From Candidatus Methylomirabilota bacterium (GTDB lineage Bacteria > Methylomirabilota > Methylomirabilia > Rokubacteriales > CSP1-6), in assembly GCA_035260325.1 (NCBI GenBank), contig DATFVL010000061.1, positions 1-32,426 on the forward strand: 32,426 bases of DNA, read 5' to 3'. The notes under the pieces were generated by a model. The model was given only the letters and a program-made list of their open reading frames with translations. It had not been told where the DNA came from and ran no database searches. The first letter of the stretch is position 1, and each line of letters begins with the position of its first letter. The translations under genes and the position numbers were made by a program. Shown here piece by piece: positions 15,655 through 23,172 of this stretch.

Positions 15655-16710
15655 ATGTCACTGGCCGATCCCGAGCTCACCGCCGACGCGATCGAGGAGC
15701 TGTACGCGCGCGGCGTGACCGACGGCCTGCCGGTGGTCCCACCGACGCGCGCGCGCGTCGCGCGCGCGGTCGCGGCGACGGGACGCGACGGCGCGGAGCT
15801 CGTCGCGGAGGTCCCGCCCAACTATGGGCGCGCGACCGTGGAGAAGGTCGCGATCAACGCGGTGATGGCGGGGTGCCGTCCCGAGTACCTGCCGGTCGTC
15901 CTCGCCGCCGTCGAGGCCGTCTGCGACGACGCGTTCGACCTCCACGGGGTCTCGGCGACGACCAATGCCCCCGCGCCGCTCGTGATCGTCAACGGCCCGA
16001 TCCGCGGCAAGCTCGAGATCAACTGCGGCGCCGGCCTCTTCGGCCCCGGCTGGCGCGCCAACGCGACGATCGGCCGCGCCGTGCGCCTCGTCTGCGTCAA
16101 CGTGGGCGGCGCGATCCCGGGTGTCGTCAGCATGTCCACGTTCGCCCACCCGGGCCGCTACACCTACTGCATCGGCGAGCACGAGGAGGCGAGCCCGTGG
16201 GAGCCGCTCGCCGTGGAGCACGGCTTCGCCGCGGGCGAGTCGACCGTGGCCGTCCTCGCGGCCGACGCGCCGCTCGGTGTCTACGATCAGCGGTCGCGCA
16301 CGCCCGAGGACCTCCTGGCGACGCTCGCGGCGAGCCTGGCCGTGGTCGCGCACCACAAGATGACCCACTGGGGCGACACGCTGCTCGTCCTCTCGCCCGA
16401 GCACGCGGCGCTCGTCGGCGGCGCCGGCTGGACGAAGACCGACGTGCGCCGCTGGCTCTGGAAGCGTTTGCATCGCCCGGTCAGCGACCTGCTCCCGGGC
16501 AGGGACGGCGGCGACGGGCTCCCCGAGCACGTGCTGAAGAAGTTCAAGGACCCCGCGCACGACGACACGCCGATCGCGAAGTTCCGCGAGCCCGAGAACA
16601 TCAAGATCATGGTGGCGGGCGGCACGGCCGGGCGCTTCTCGGCGATCGTCCCGGGCTGGACGTTCTCCAAGGGCTCGGCGCTCGTCTTCCGCCCCATCCG
16701 CAGCGCGTGA
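15655..16710 (+). CDS. Uncharacterised protein encoded directly before the UGSC selenoprotein
   Basis: The 351-residue, apparently cytoplasmic protein has no signal peptide and no membrane segment. I do not recognise a characterised family. Conserved-looking blocks are TDGLPVVPPTRARV (21-34), PPNYGRATVEKVAINAVMAGC (read in parts), NGPIRGKLEINCGAG with a cysteine, and a Gly-rich NVGGAIPG. Cysteines lie in MAGCRPEY, EAVCDD, EINCGAG, VCVNVGG and TYCIGEHEE, so a thiol role is possible. It stops 13 bases before the selenoprotein start, with a strong ribosome binding site between them, so the two are almost certainly co-expressed. I infer that this is the catalytic or substrate-binding partner of the selenoprotein; nothing proves the reaction. 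Confidence 0.8.
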   Translation: MSLADPELTADAIEELYARGVTDGLPVVPPTRARVARAVAATGRDGAELVAEVPPNYGRATVEKVAINAVMAGCRPEYLPVVLAAVEAVCDDAFDLHGVSATTNAPAPLVIVNGPIRGKLEINCGAGLFGPGWRANATIGRAVRLVCVNVGGAIPGVVSMSTFAHPGRYTYCIGEHEEASPWEPLAVEHGFAAGESTVAVLAADAPLGVYDQRSRTPEDLLATLAASLAVVAHHKMTHWGDTLLVLSPEHAALVGGAGWTKTDVRRWLWKRLHRPVSDLLPGRDGGDGLPEHVLKKFKDPAHDDTPIAKFREPENIKIMVAGGTAGRFSAIVPGWTFSKGSALVFRPIRSA

Positions 16711-16723
16711 AAGGAGAAAGCAC

Positions 16724-17242
16724 ATGAGCGAGTACCTGGACCCGACCGCCTCCGTCGCCGTCCCGCGGAAGACCGCGGCGCGGCCCGCGAGCCTCGAGGG
16801 CAAGACGATCACGCTCCTCGACATCTCGAAGGCGAAGGGCGATCACCTCCTCGACCGGATCGAGGAGCTCCTGCGCGAGCGCGCCCGGCCGAAGGCCATC
16901 GTGCGGAAGAAGAAGCCCACGTTCGCGCGCCCGGCCCCGGACGAGCTGCGCCGCGACATCGTCGGCGCGACCGACGTCCTGATCGAGGCGCTCGCCGACT
17001 GAGGGTCGTGCACAACGTGCAGTGTGCACGACGGCGTGTTCTTCGAGGATCACGGCATCCCGACGGCGACGGTCGTCTCGTCCGAGTTCGTCCGCGCGGC
17101 GCGCGCCCAGGCCGGCGCGCTCGGCGCCACGGACTACCGGACCGTCGCCGTCCCTCACCCAGTCCAAACACTGACCCGCGATGAGGTCCGGGCGCTGGCC
17201 GACAAGGCGTTCGACGAGATCGTGAGGAGGCTCACGGCGTGA
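16724..17242 (+). CDS. UGSC-family selenoprotein with in-frame TGA decoded as selenocysteine
   Basis: From ATG 16724 (AAAGGAG eight bases upstream) the frame reads 92 residues to TGA at 17000-17002 and continues in the same frame for 79 more codons to TGA 17240-17242. Reading the first TGA as Sec gives a 172-residue protein with U93-G94-S95-C96, then TTCSVHDGVFFE with C99 and HGIPTATVVSSEFV. This matches the UGSC family, in which Sec or Cys occupies the first position. Protein-like sequence on both sides, the Sec-x-x-Cys redox spacing, and the hairpins right after the TGA all support recoding. The stop overlaps the GTG start of the amidase gene. Sec synthesis genes (selA, B, C, D) must lie outside the window. 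Likely a small redox protein; substrate unknown. Confidence 0.9.
17005..17032 (+). promoter_or_regulatory. Bacterial SECIS candidate downstream of the Sec codon
   Basis: Two overlapping hairpins follow the TGA at 17000-17002. A perfect 10-base-pair stem pairs 17005-17014 with 17023-17032 around loop ACGTGCAG. An alternative 6-base-pair stem pairs CGTGCA (17016-17021) with TGCACG (17025-17030) around loop GTG. The second places a G-containing loop 19 bases after the TGA and its stem about a dozen bases after it, which resembles the SelB-binding stem-loop of Escherichia coli fdhF. The two are mutually exclusive. Confidence 0.7.
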
Positions 17243-18141
17243 AGACCGCGGAGAAGCGGTGGTACCTGTTCGACGTCAACCCGTCCACGCCGCCGGCGTT
17301 CGAGGCGGCGCCCGGTGAGGAGTTCACCCTCGAGGTGCGCGGCGCGTTCGCCGACGTGCAGGACATCAGCACCGTGCCGACGCCGTTCACGCCGGCGTGC
17401 GACGGCCATCCGCTCGCGCCCATCGCCGGCCCGGTGTTGATCCGCGGCGCCAAGCCCGGCGACGCCGTCGTCGTGGATCTCCTCGAGATCAGCCCTCACG
17501 GCGAAGGGAAGACCGCCATCCTCCGGGACTTCGGGGTGCTCCGGCGCGAGTTCGGCGAGCCGTGGGCGCTCTCGTGCCCGGTGAAGGACGGCAAGGCGTG
17601 GTTCGGCGGGCGCATCCCGATCGCCCTCAACCCGAACCTCGGCACGGTCTCCACGATGCCGACCGAGGGCTACAAGCCCTCCTACGCCGGGCCGTACGGC
17701 GGCGACTTCGACCAGAAAGACGTGCGTGCGGGGTGCCGCGTCCACCTGCCCGTGATGGTGGACGGCGCGCTCCTCTTCTTCGCCGACCCGCACGCCGCGA
17801 TCAGCGACGGCATCATCACCGGCACCGGCGTCGAGTGCGACGCGACCGTGCGCGCGCGGGTGACCCTCGACAAGGGGCGCGCGCTCGACCGGCCGGTCCT
17901 CGAGGTGGACGACACGGTGCAGGTCCTCGGCTTCGGGCCGACGGTCGAGCTCGCGACGGAGGACGCGGCGCGCGGCGCGGTCGCGTGGTTCGTCGCGCGC
18001 ACGGGGATGGACCGGCGCGAGGCCTACATGCTCCTCTCCATCGTGGGCGAGCTGCGCATCGGCACGTCGCCGCGGCCGGTCATGGCGGCCCGCCTCATCA
18101 TCCCGCGCCCGATCGTCGAGGCCGCGGCGAAGGGCCGGTGA
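17239..18141 (+). CDS. Acetamidase/formamidase family protein
   Basis: The 300-residue protein fits the acetamidase/formamidase (FmdA/AmdA) family. It has GPVLIRGAKPGDAVVVDLLEI near residues 64-84 (read in parts), the central HLPVMVDGALLFFADPHAAISDGIITGTGVE region with the conserved DPHAAISDG, and a C-terminal AYMLLSIVGELRI. Family members hydrolyse short-chain amides or formamide to the acid and ammonia. The real substrate here is unknown. GTG 17239 overlaps the selenoprotein stop (GTGA), with GAGGAGG a few bases upstream, so translation can be both coupled and independent. Ribosomes reach this junction from upstream only if they read through the Sec codon. Confidence 0.87.
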   Translation: MKTAEKRWYLFDVNPSTPPAFEAAPGEEFTLEVRGAFADVQDISTVPTPFTPACDGHPLAPIAGPVLIRGAKPGDAVVVDLLEISPHGEGKTAILRDFGVLRREFGEPWALSCPVKDGKAWFGGRIPIALNPNLGTVSTMPTEGYKPSYAGPYGGDFDQKDVRAGCRVHLPVMVDGALLFFADPHAAISDGIITGTGVECDATVRARVTLDKGRALDRPVLEVDDTVQVLGFGPTVELATEDAARGAVAWFVARTGMDRREAYMLLSIVGELRIGTSPRPVMAARLIIPRPIVEAAAKGR

Positions 18142-18144
18142 GTC

Positions 18145-19089
18145 ATGGCGACGACGCTCGGCGACGACGACGTGGTCAAGATGCTCTCCTCGCTCAGCAA
18201 CTGGGGGCGCTGGGGCAAGGACGACGAGCTCGGGACGATCAACCTCATCACGCCGGCCAAGCGCAAGCAGGCCGCGGCGCTCGTGCGGGACGGCGTCCCG
18301 GTGAGCTGCGCGCGTCCGATCGTGACGAACGACATCAGCGTGGACACGGCGTTCCAGCCGCTCCGGCTCATGGTGGACTCGGGCGAGGGGCGTGACCACG
18401 ACTCGCGCGAGCGGCTCCTGGCGCGCCGCGGCGCCTCGGAGTTCATCGGAATGGTCTTCCACGGCTACACGATCACGCACGTGGACACGCCCGCGCACTA
18501 CTTCTGGCAGGGGAAGATCTACAACGGCCGCTCCTGCAACCTCATCACCGCGCGCGAGGGCGCCGGCGCCGAGTCGGTGGACCTGCTCCACGACGGCGTG
18601 GTGAGCCGGGGCGTGCTGCTCGACGTCGCGGCGCTCCGGGGACGCCCGCTCGACGCGGGCGAGGGCGTGATGCCCGAGGACCTCGAGGCGGCGGAGAAGG
18701 CCCAGCAGGTCCGCGTCGAGCCGGGCGACATCCTCCTGATCCGGACGGGCTACTACGCCCGGCGGCTCGAGACGCCGCGCCACCCGCTGAAGGACGGCTC
18801 GCCCGCCGCCCACGTCGCCTCGATGCCGTGGTTCCGCGAGCGCGACATCGCCATGCTCGGCACCGACACCCACAACGACGTGAGCCCCGCGACCCACCCG
18901 CGGCTTGGCAACGTGGTCCACATCGTGGCGCTCGTGGGCATGGGCCTCTGGCTCATCGACAACGGGAACCTCGAGGAGCTCGCGAAGGCGTGCGCGGCGC
19001 GGCGGCGCTGGGAGTTCATGCTGACGCTCGCGCCGCTCAGGCTCCAGCACGCGACGGGCTCCCCCGTGAACCCGATCGCGCTCTTCTAG
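18145..19089 (+). CDS. Cyclase-family metal-dependent hydrolase (kynurenine formamidase fold)
   Basis: The 314-residue protein carries the cyclase-family (PF04199) metal motif HVDTPAH (112-118) and a Trp/Gly-rich N-terminal NWGRWGKDDELGTIN typical of the long members. A later GTDTHND-like segment supplies more candidate ligands. Relatives include kynurenine formamidase (KynB), isatin hydrolase and polyketide cyclase-like enzymes, which hydrolyse amide or lactam bonds with a Mn or Zn ion. The start at 18145 is three bases after the amidase stop, so the two hydrolases are co-translated. Together they suggest stepwise cleavage of an amide or formyl-amide compound; this is inference. No signal peptide. 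Confidence 0.88.
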   Translation: MATTLGDDDVVKMLSSLSNWGRWGKDDELGTINLITPAKRKQAAALVRDGVPVSCARPIVTNDISVDTAFQPLRLMVDSGEGRDHDSRERLLARRGASEFIGMVFHGYTITHVDTPAHYFWQGKIYNGRSCNLITAREGAGAESVDLLHDGVVSRGVLLDVAALRGRPLDAGEGVMPEDLEAAEKAQQVRVEPGDILLIRTGYYARRLETPRHPLKDGSPAAHVASMPWFRERDIAMLGTDTHNDVSPATHPRLGNVVHIVALVGMGLWLIDNGNLEELAKACAARRRWEFMLTLAPLRLQHATGSPVNPIALF

Positions 19090-19112
19090 GCCGTCGAGGG
19101 GAGGCTCGGCGC

Positions 19113-19385
19113 ATGCTGTTCATGGTGGTCGAGCGGTTCAAGAACCGCGACGCCAAGGCGGTGTATCGCCGCTTTCGCGACCAGGGGCGCGGCGCGCCCG
19201 ACGGATTGAAATACGTCGGCAGCTGGATCGAGGCCAATTTCGACCGGTGCTTCCAGCTGATGGAGTGCGACGACGCGCGCCTCCTGCAGCGGTGGGTCGC
19301 GGTCTGGAGCGACCTCATCGAGTTCGAGATCGTGCCCGTCGTGCCGTCGGCGGAGACGCGCGAGGCGATCGAGCCGCTGCTCTGA
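19113..19385 (+). CDS. Small DUF3303-like protein
   Basis: The 90-residue product starts at ATG 19113 after GAGGGGAGG. It begins MLFMVVERF, continues with a YRRFRDQGRGAPDGLKYVGSWI stretch (read in parts), and includes CFQLMECDD and a Trp-rich WVAVWSDLIEFEIVPV. This pattern is that of DUF3303 / YciI-like dimeric alpha-beta barrel proteins, which often encode auxiliary or ligand-binding functions. It follows the cyclase-family gene by 23 bases and is probably the last gene of the operon, because a strong hairpin follows. Function unknown. Confidence 0.75.
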   Translation: MLFMVVERFKNRDAKAVYRRFRDQGRGAPDGLKYVGSWIEANFDRCFQLMECDDARLLQRWVAVWSDLIEFEIVPVVPSAETREAIEPLL

Positions 19386-19392
19386 CGCCCGT

Positions 19393-19422
19393 GCCGGCCC
19401 GCCGCGGCGATCGGCGGCCGGC
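19393..19422. terminator. GC-rich hairpin after the selenoprotein operon
   Basis: GCCGGCCCGCCG (19393-19404) pairs with CGGCGGCCGGC (19412-19422) with one bulged C and a 7-base loop. It lies just after the DUF3303-like stop and about 75 bases before the methyltransferase. No U-tract follows, so it could be a terminator-like 3' hairpin of the operon. The remainder of the gap to 19496 shows no gene. Confidence 0.4.
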
Positions 19423-19496
19423 GGTAAACCCCGACGTCGCTGGCTCGTCTTTCCTAAAGGGCGGACAGGAACAATGGCGCCCCGAGGGGGGCGGGC

Positions 19497-20387
19497 GTGG
19501 ACCCAGAGGAGATCGAGGCCGTCATCCAGCGGGCCAGGCTGGAGCTGTATCGCGACAACCTCTCGGGCGCGCTCGAGATCCTGGAGCGGGGCCGGGACGG
19601 CCGTGCCGACGATCGGCTGGCCCAGGAGATGCAGGGGATCCGCTCGTGCCTCGCGCACCTCGGCAGTCGCGACGCGTACGCGCGGGCCTACGAGGACTAT
19701 TACCGGGAGAGGAAGGCGCGCCCGAGCCTGAAGCTCCTCGAGCGCGAGGTCCGGACCCTGGTCGGCGCGCGGACCCGCAAGATGGTCCGGCGGTATGCGG
19801 ACTACCCGGAGTTCCGGCTCCTCGAGGACGAGATCCTCGCGATCCGCGCCGCGCGGGTGCTCGACGCCGGCTGCGGCGAGGGACGCGTCGCCCTCACGCT
19901 CGGCGCACGCCATCCCGGCCTCCGGATCGAGGGCGTCGAGGTCACCGAAACCAACGTGCGCATCGCGCGCAGACTGAACCGCTTTCCCAACATCGCCTTC
20001 CATCGGGGATTCATCGAAGACGCGGCACAGCTCCTCCCACCCGGGAGCTTCGATCTCGCCTACTCGTTCGCCGTCCTCGAGCACGTGCCCGACGTGGACG
20101 CGACCGTAGGGGCCATCTTCGCGATGCTCCGGCCGGGCGGGCGGCTCTGCGTGATCGTGCCGATGAACGAGTTCAGCGTGACCGGGCCGCTCCCGGCCTA
20201 CGTGCCTCCCGACGGCATCGCCGGACACGTGCGCGTCTTCACCGAGGCGGACCTCGAGAAGCGGTTCGGGAGATTCCCGGGGTTCGTCGTCACGAGGCTC
20301 CCAGGCGCGTGGCGGAGCGGCCGGTACCCGGACGCGATCCGACCGAAGGAGTTCGGCGCCTACTTCGCGGCGTTCTCCCGGCCCTGA
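19497..20387 (+). CDS. Class I SAM-dependent methyltransferase
   Basis: The 296-residue protein has about 110 residues of helical, charged N-terminus (possible TPR-like or coiled region), then a class I methyltransferase domain: motif I VLDAGCGEGRV (121-131), an acidic strand end in IEGVEVTE, FDLAYSFAVLEHV as motif IV, and LRPGGRLCVIVP as motif VI. The methyl acceptor is unknown. GTG 19497 was used; the nearby ATG at 19474 is in a different frame. It converges on the second luciferase-like gene with ten bases between stops. Confidence 0.82.
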   Translation: MDPEEIEAVIQRARLELYRDNLSGALEILERGRDGRADDRLAQEMQGIRSCLAHLGSRDAYARAYEDYYRERKARPSLKLLEREVRTLVGARTRKMVRRYADYPEFRLLEDEILAIRAARVLDAGCGEGRVALTLGARHPGLRIEGVEVTETNVRIARRLNRFPNIAFHRGFIEDAAQLLPPGSFDLAYSFAVLEHVPDVDATVGAIFAMLRPGGRLCVIVPMNEFSVTGPLPAYVPPDGIAGHVRVFTEADLEKRFGRFPGFVVTRLPGAWRSGRYPDAIRPKEFGAYFAAFSRP

Positions 20388-20397
20388 CTAGAAGCTC

Positions 20398-21417
20398 TCA
20401 CGGCCCGCGCTCCTCGGCGAACCTCGGCAGGACCTTGTCGCCGAGCAGCCGGATCGAGCGGAGGACCTTCGCCTGCTCCATGCCGGGCCACTGCAGGCGG
20501 AAGATCATCGTCGTGAGGCCGAGCCGCTCGCGGTAGCGCGCGATCTCCTCGGCGACGCGCGACGGGTCGCCGATGACGAACCGGTCGCGCGCCAGCTCCT
20601 CGAAGGGGAGGTCGAAGCTCTCGCCGGCCGGCAGCGCCTTGTCCTGTTCCCAGCGCCGGTACGCGCGGTACTTCGCGTCGAGGAACCGCGCCGCTTCGGC
20701 GAACGCGCTCGCCGTGTCGGGCGCGACGTAGCATTCCTTGATCAGCGGCGTTTCCGCCGCCGGCGGGCGGCCGAGCTCGCGGCGCGTCTGCGTGAAGAGG
20801 GCGAGCTGGCGCTCGAGCGTCGCCAGCGTCGTGTGCGGGTTCATCAGCCACGCGTCGCCGAGGCGCGCGGCGCGCTTGACGCCGGCGTCGGCGTTCGCCG
20901 CGAGCCAGATGGGCGGGCGCGGCCGCTGGAGCGGGCGCATCGAGATCCTCACGTCGCGCATGCGAAAATGCTTGCCCTCGTAGCTCACGGGCTCGCCGTT
21001 CCACAGCCGCTCGATCACCTCGAGCCCTTCGACGAGCCTGCCGACGCGCTCGCGCGGATCGAGGCCCATCGCCTCGTTCTCGGCGTCGCGGTACCCGAGG
21101 CCCACGCCGAAGACGAGGCGGCCGCCCGTGATCACGTCGAGCGTCGCGAGCTGCTCGGCGACCTCGAGCGGGTGGTGGAGCGGCAGGAGCAGGCAGCCCG
21201 TGCCCAGCGTCATGCCGGGGGCGTCGGCGGCGATGCGCCCGAGGGTGGGGATCGGCTGGAAGTAGCTGAACGGCTCGGAGAGATAGTGCTGGCTCGCCCA
21301 CGCCGACGCGAAGCCCACCGCACGCGCGAGCCGCACCTGCTCGACGTGCTCCTGGAAGCGCGCGGCCTGCGGGTCGTCCGGGAGATGCTGGACGGAGAGC
21401 CCGAGACCGAACTTCAC
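20398..21417 (-). CDS. LLM-class (luciferase-like) flavin-dependent oxidoreductase 2
   Basis: The 339-residue protein is a luciferase-like monooxygenase-family barrel. It opens with VKFGLGLSVQ, followed by the helix-strand ARAVGFASAWASQHY, LGTGCLLLPLHHPLEVAEQ, TLDVITGGRLVFGVGLGYR and RPRPPIWLAANAD (all read in parts). The cofactor may be FMN or F420. GTG 21417 overlaps the stop of the upstream zinc-ribbon gene (GTGA). Position directly after a thiolase-like protein and its DUF35 partner suggests oxidation of a CoA-linked or steroid-like compound in the same pathway; that is inferred from context. It is the last gene of the long minus-strand series. Confidence 0.88.
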   Translation of the reverse strand: MKFGLGLSVQHLPDDPQAARFQEHVEQVRLARAVGFASAWASQHYLSEPFSYFQPIPTLGRIAADAPGMTLGTGCLLLPLHHPLEVAEQLATLDVITGGRLVFGVGLGYRDAENEAMGLDPRERVGRLVEGLEVIERLWNGEPVSYEGKHFRMRDVRISMRPLQRPRPPIWLAANADAGVKRAARLGDAWLMNPHTTLATLERQLALFTQTRRELGRPPAAETPLIKECYVAPDTASAFAEAARFLDAKYRAYRRWEQDKALPAGESFDLPFEELARDRFVIGDPSRVAEEIARYRERLGLTTMIFRLQWPGMEQAKVLRSIRLLGDKVLPRFAEERGP

Positions 21418-21917
21418 GCGAGCCGCCAGACCCGTCCCTGCGAGGCCTCGTCGGTGAGCGTGAACTGCGGCAGCGCCATGTGCTCGGCGAGGTCCTGGAA
21501 GATCACGCTCACGCGCTTTCCAATCGCGACGTGCTGCTCGTCCTCCGGGGTGAGATCGCGCTTGAGGAGGTTGGCGATGATCCGCAGCGCCTCGTCGGGC
21601 GTCGGCGCGCCGCGCTGCTCGTCGAGCTCGACGAGGACGACCGGGTAGGGCGTGAGCTCGCGGAAGCCCGGCTGGATCGCGTGGTGGACGATCTCGTAGG
21701 AGTAGATCGTCCCGCGGCCGGAGACCTCCTGCCACGACCAGCCGAGCGCCATGCACCAGGGACACGCGTGCGTCGGCGGGTAGCGCAGGAGCCCGCAGGC
21801 TGCGCACTTGCGCACGACGAGGCGGTGGGCGCGCGCGTGCGCGTAGAACTCCTTCCACTCCGTGTCGTTGTCGGGGACGATCAGCGACATCCCGCGGTAC
21901 TGGACGGGCTGGGGCAT
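21414..21917 (-). CDS. DUF35 zinc-ribbon/OB-fold protein, partner of the thiolase-like protein
   Basis: The 167-residue protein has a rubredoxin-like zinc ribbon, CAACG and CPWC (C38, C41, C52, C55), followed by an OB-fold domain with GRGTIYSYEIVHHA and a later IGKRVSVIF. This is the DUF35 layout. DUF35 proteins form complexes with thiolase-fold partners, for instance ChsH2-type DUF35 with the Ltp2 aldolase in steroid side-chain degradation, and feed CoA thioesters through the OB-fold. The thiolase-like gene ends only three bases before this ATG, and the next gene starts inside its stop codon, so the set is translated together. Confidence 0.88.
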   Translation of the reverse strand: MPQPVQYRGMSLIVPDNDTEWKEFYAHARAHRLVVRKCAACGLLRYPPTHACPWCMALGWSWQEVSGRGTIYSYEIVHHAIQPGFRELTPYPVVLVELDEQRGAPTPDEALRIIANLLKRDLTPEDEQHVAIGKRVSVIFQDLAEHMALPQFTLTDEASQGRVWRLA

Positions 21918-21920
21918 GGG

Positions 21921-23147
21921 CTATCGCCTCATGATCAGGGCGCTGCCGAGAGGCGGCATGGCCCAGCCGAGGTTCATGCTGATCTCGGCGTCCTTCACCT
22001 GGCGGCAGCGGCCCGGGGCGTAATCGTAGGTGTGGACGCCCTCGGCCGCCGTCGGGCAGTAGTCGTCCACGGTCCCGCGGAGCTGGCGGACGTTCTCGAT
22101 CACCATGGACATGCCGTGCGTGTAGCCCTCGCAGAGATGGCCGCCCGACGTGTTGTTGGGGCGCTTGCCGCCTAGTTCAATGGCTCCGCTCGAGACGTAC
22201 TGCCCTCCTTCTCCCTTCTTACAGAACCCATATTCTTCCAGCTGCAGCATCGTCGTGAAGGTGAACGCGTCGTAGGAGCCCGTGACGTCCACGTCCTCGG
22301 GGCCGATGCCCGCCTGGCCGAAGACGATGTCCTTCGCGTAGTAGCCGGCGACACGGGTGATCGGCCCGTGGGCCCAGTGGAAGTCCAGGCGCGGCTTCGA
22401 CACGCGCCCGGCGACGCCCAGGATGCGCGCGGGCCGCCGGCGGCCGTCGCGCGCGCGCTCGGCCGAGGTGACGATGACGCAGGTCGCGTTGTCGGTCTCG
22501 AGGCAGCAGTCGAGGAGGCGGAGCGGCTTCACGATCCAGCGCGAGCCGACGACGTCCGCGACGGTCACGCGCTCCTTGAGCAGCGCCTTGGGGTTCTGCG
22601 AGGCGTGCTTGCTGTGCGCCACCTTCACGTGGGCCACCTGCTCGGAGGTCGTGCCGTACTCGTACATGTGGCGCATGAAGGTCGGCGCGAAGTTCTGGCC
22701 CGCGCTCCGCATCCCGAACGGCACCTGGGCGAGGTCGAGACCGCGCACGGGCTGGGCGGCGCGGGCGCCCGTGCCGCCGATGCGGAACTCGCTGTAGCCG
22801 TTCATCGAGCGGTAGATCGCGACGGTGTTGCACATGCCGGCCTCGATCGCCCCCATCGCGAGGCCGACGAGCGCCTCGGTGGACGAGCCGCCGCCCATCA
22901 CGTCCATGTAGAAGTTCAGGCGGATGCCGAGGTCCGACGCGACGTGGTTGGCGAGGGTCGAGTCGCCGCCCTGATAGTCCATCATCCCGTCAACGTCGCG
23001 CGCCGTCAGGCCCGCGTCGAGGATCGCGTTGCGGACGGCCTCGACGGCCAGCGCGCGGGTCGTGCGGTTGGAGCCGCGCGAGTACTCGGTCTCGCCCACG
23101 CCGACGATGCAGTACTTGTCCCGAAGGCCGCGACTCTGGACGACCAT
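21921..23147 (-). CDS. Thiolase-fold protein lacking the catalytic cysteine (Ltp2-like)
   Basis: The 408-residue protein has the thiolase/SCP2-type pattern: YCIVGVGETEYSRGS, AVEAVRNAILDAGL, then GGGSSTEALVG and a C-terminal GGHLCEGYTHGM block. The place of the nucleophilic Cys is occupied by Ser (GGGSS at 85-89), so ordinary thiolysis looks unlikely. Cys-less thiolase-fold proteins paired with DUF35 proteins include the aldolase Ltp2, so a retro-aldol or lipid-transfer role on an acyl-CoA is plausible. ATG 23147 was chosen. GTG 23168 is possible, but a TAGCAT hexamer stands 11 bases before the ATG and the extra residues look unlike the family. Confidence 0.85.
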   Translation of the reverse strand: MVVQSRGLRDKYCIVGVGETEYSRGSNRTTRALAVEAVRNAILDAGLTARDVDGMMDYQGGDSTLANHVASDLGIRLNFYMDVMGGGSSTEALVGLAMGAIEAGMCNTVAIYRSMNGYSEFRIGGTGARAAQPVRGLDLAQVPFGMRSAGQNFAPTFMRHMYEYGTTSEQVAHVKVAHSKHASQNPKALLKERVTVADVVGSRWIVKPLRLLDCCLETDNATCVIVTSAERARDGRRRPARILGVAGRVSKPRLDFHWAHGPITRVAGYYAKDIVFGQAGIGPEDVDVTGSYDAFTFTTMLQLEEYGFCKKGEGGQYVSSGAIELGGKRPNNTSGGHLCEGYTHGMSMVIENVRQLRGTVDDYCPTAAEGVHTYDYAPGRCRQVKDAEISMNLGWAMPPLGSALIMRR

Positions 23148-23172
23148 CTGTGCCGGCGATGCTACCACTTTT

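Noticed and set aside
15747-15775. GCGC-rich alternating run (possible Z-DNA or repeat)
   Set aside because: It is an Arg/Val/Ala codon run inside the 351-residue protein and has no period beyond dinucleotide bias of GC-rich codons.
17024-17242. A separate 72-residue gene starting at GTG 17024
   Set aside because: It lies in the same frame as 16724-17002, has no ribosome binding site and starts inside the SECIS hairpin. It is the C-terminal part of the selenoprotein.
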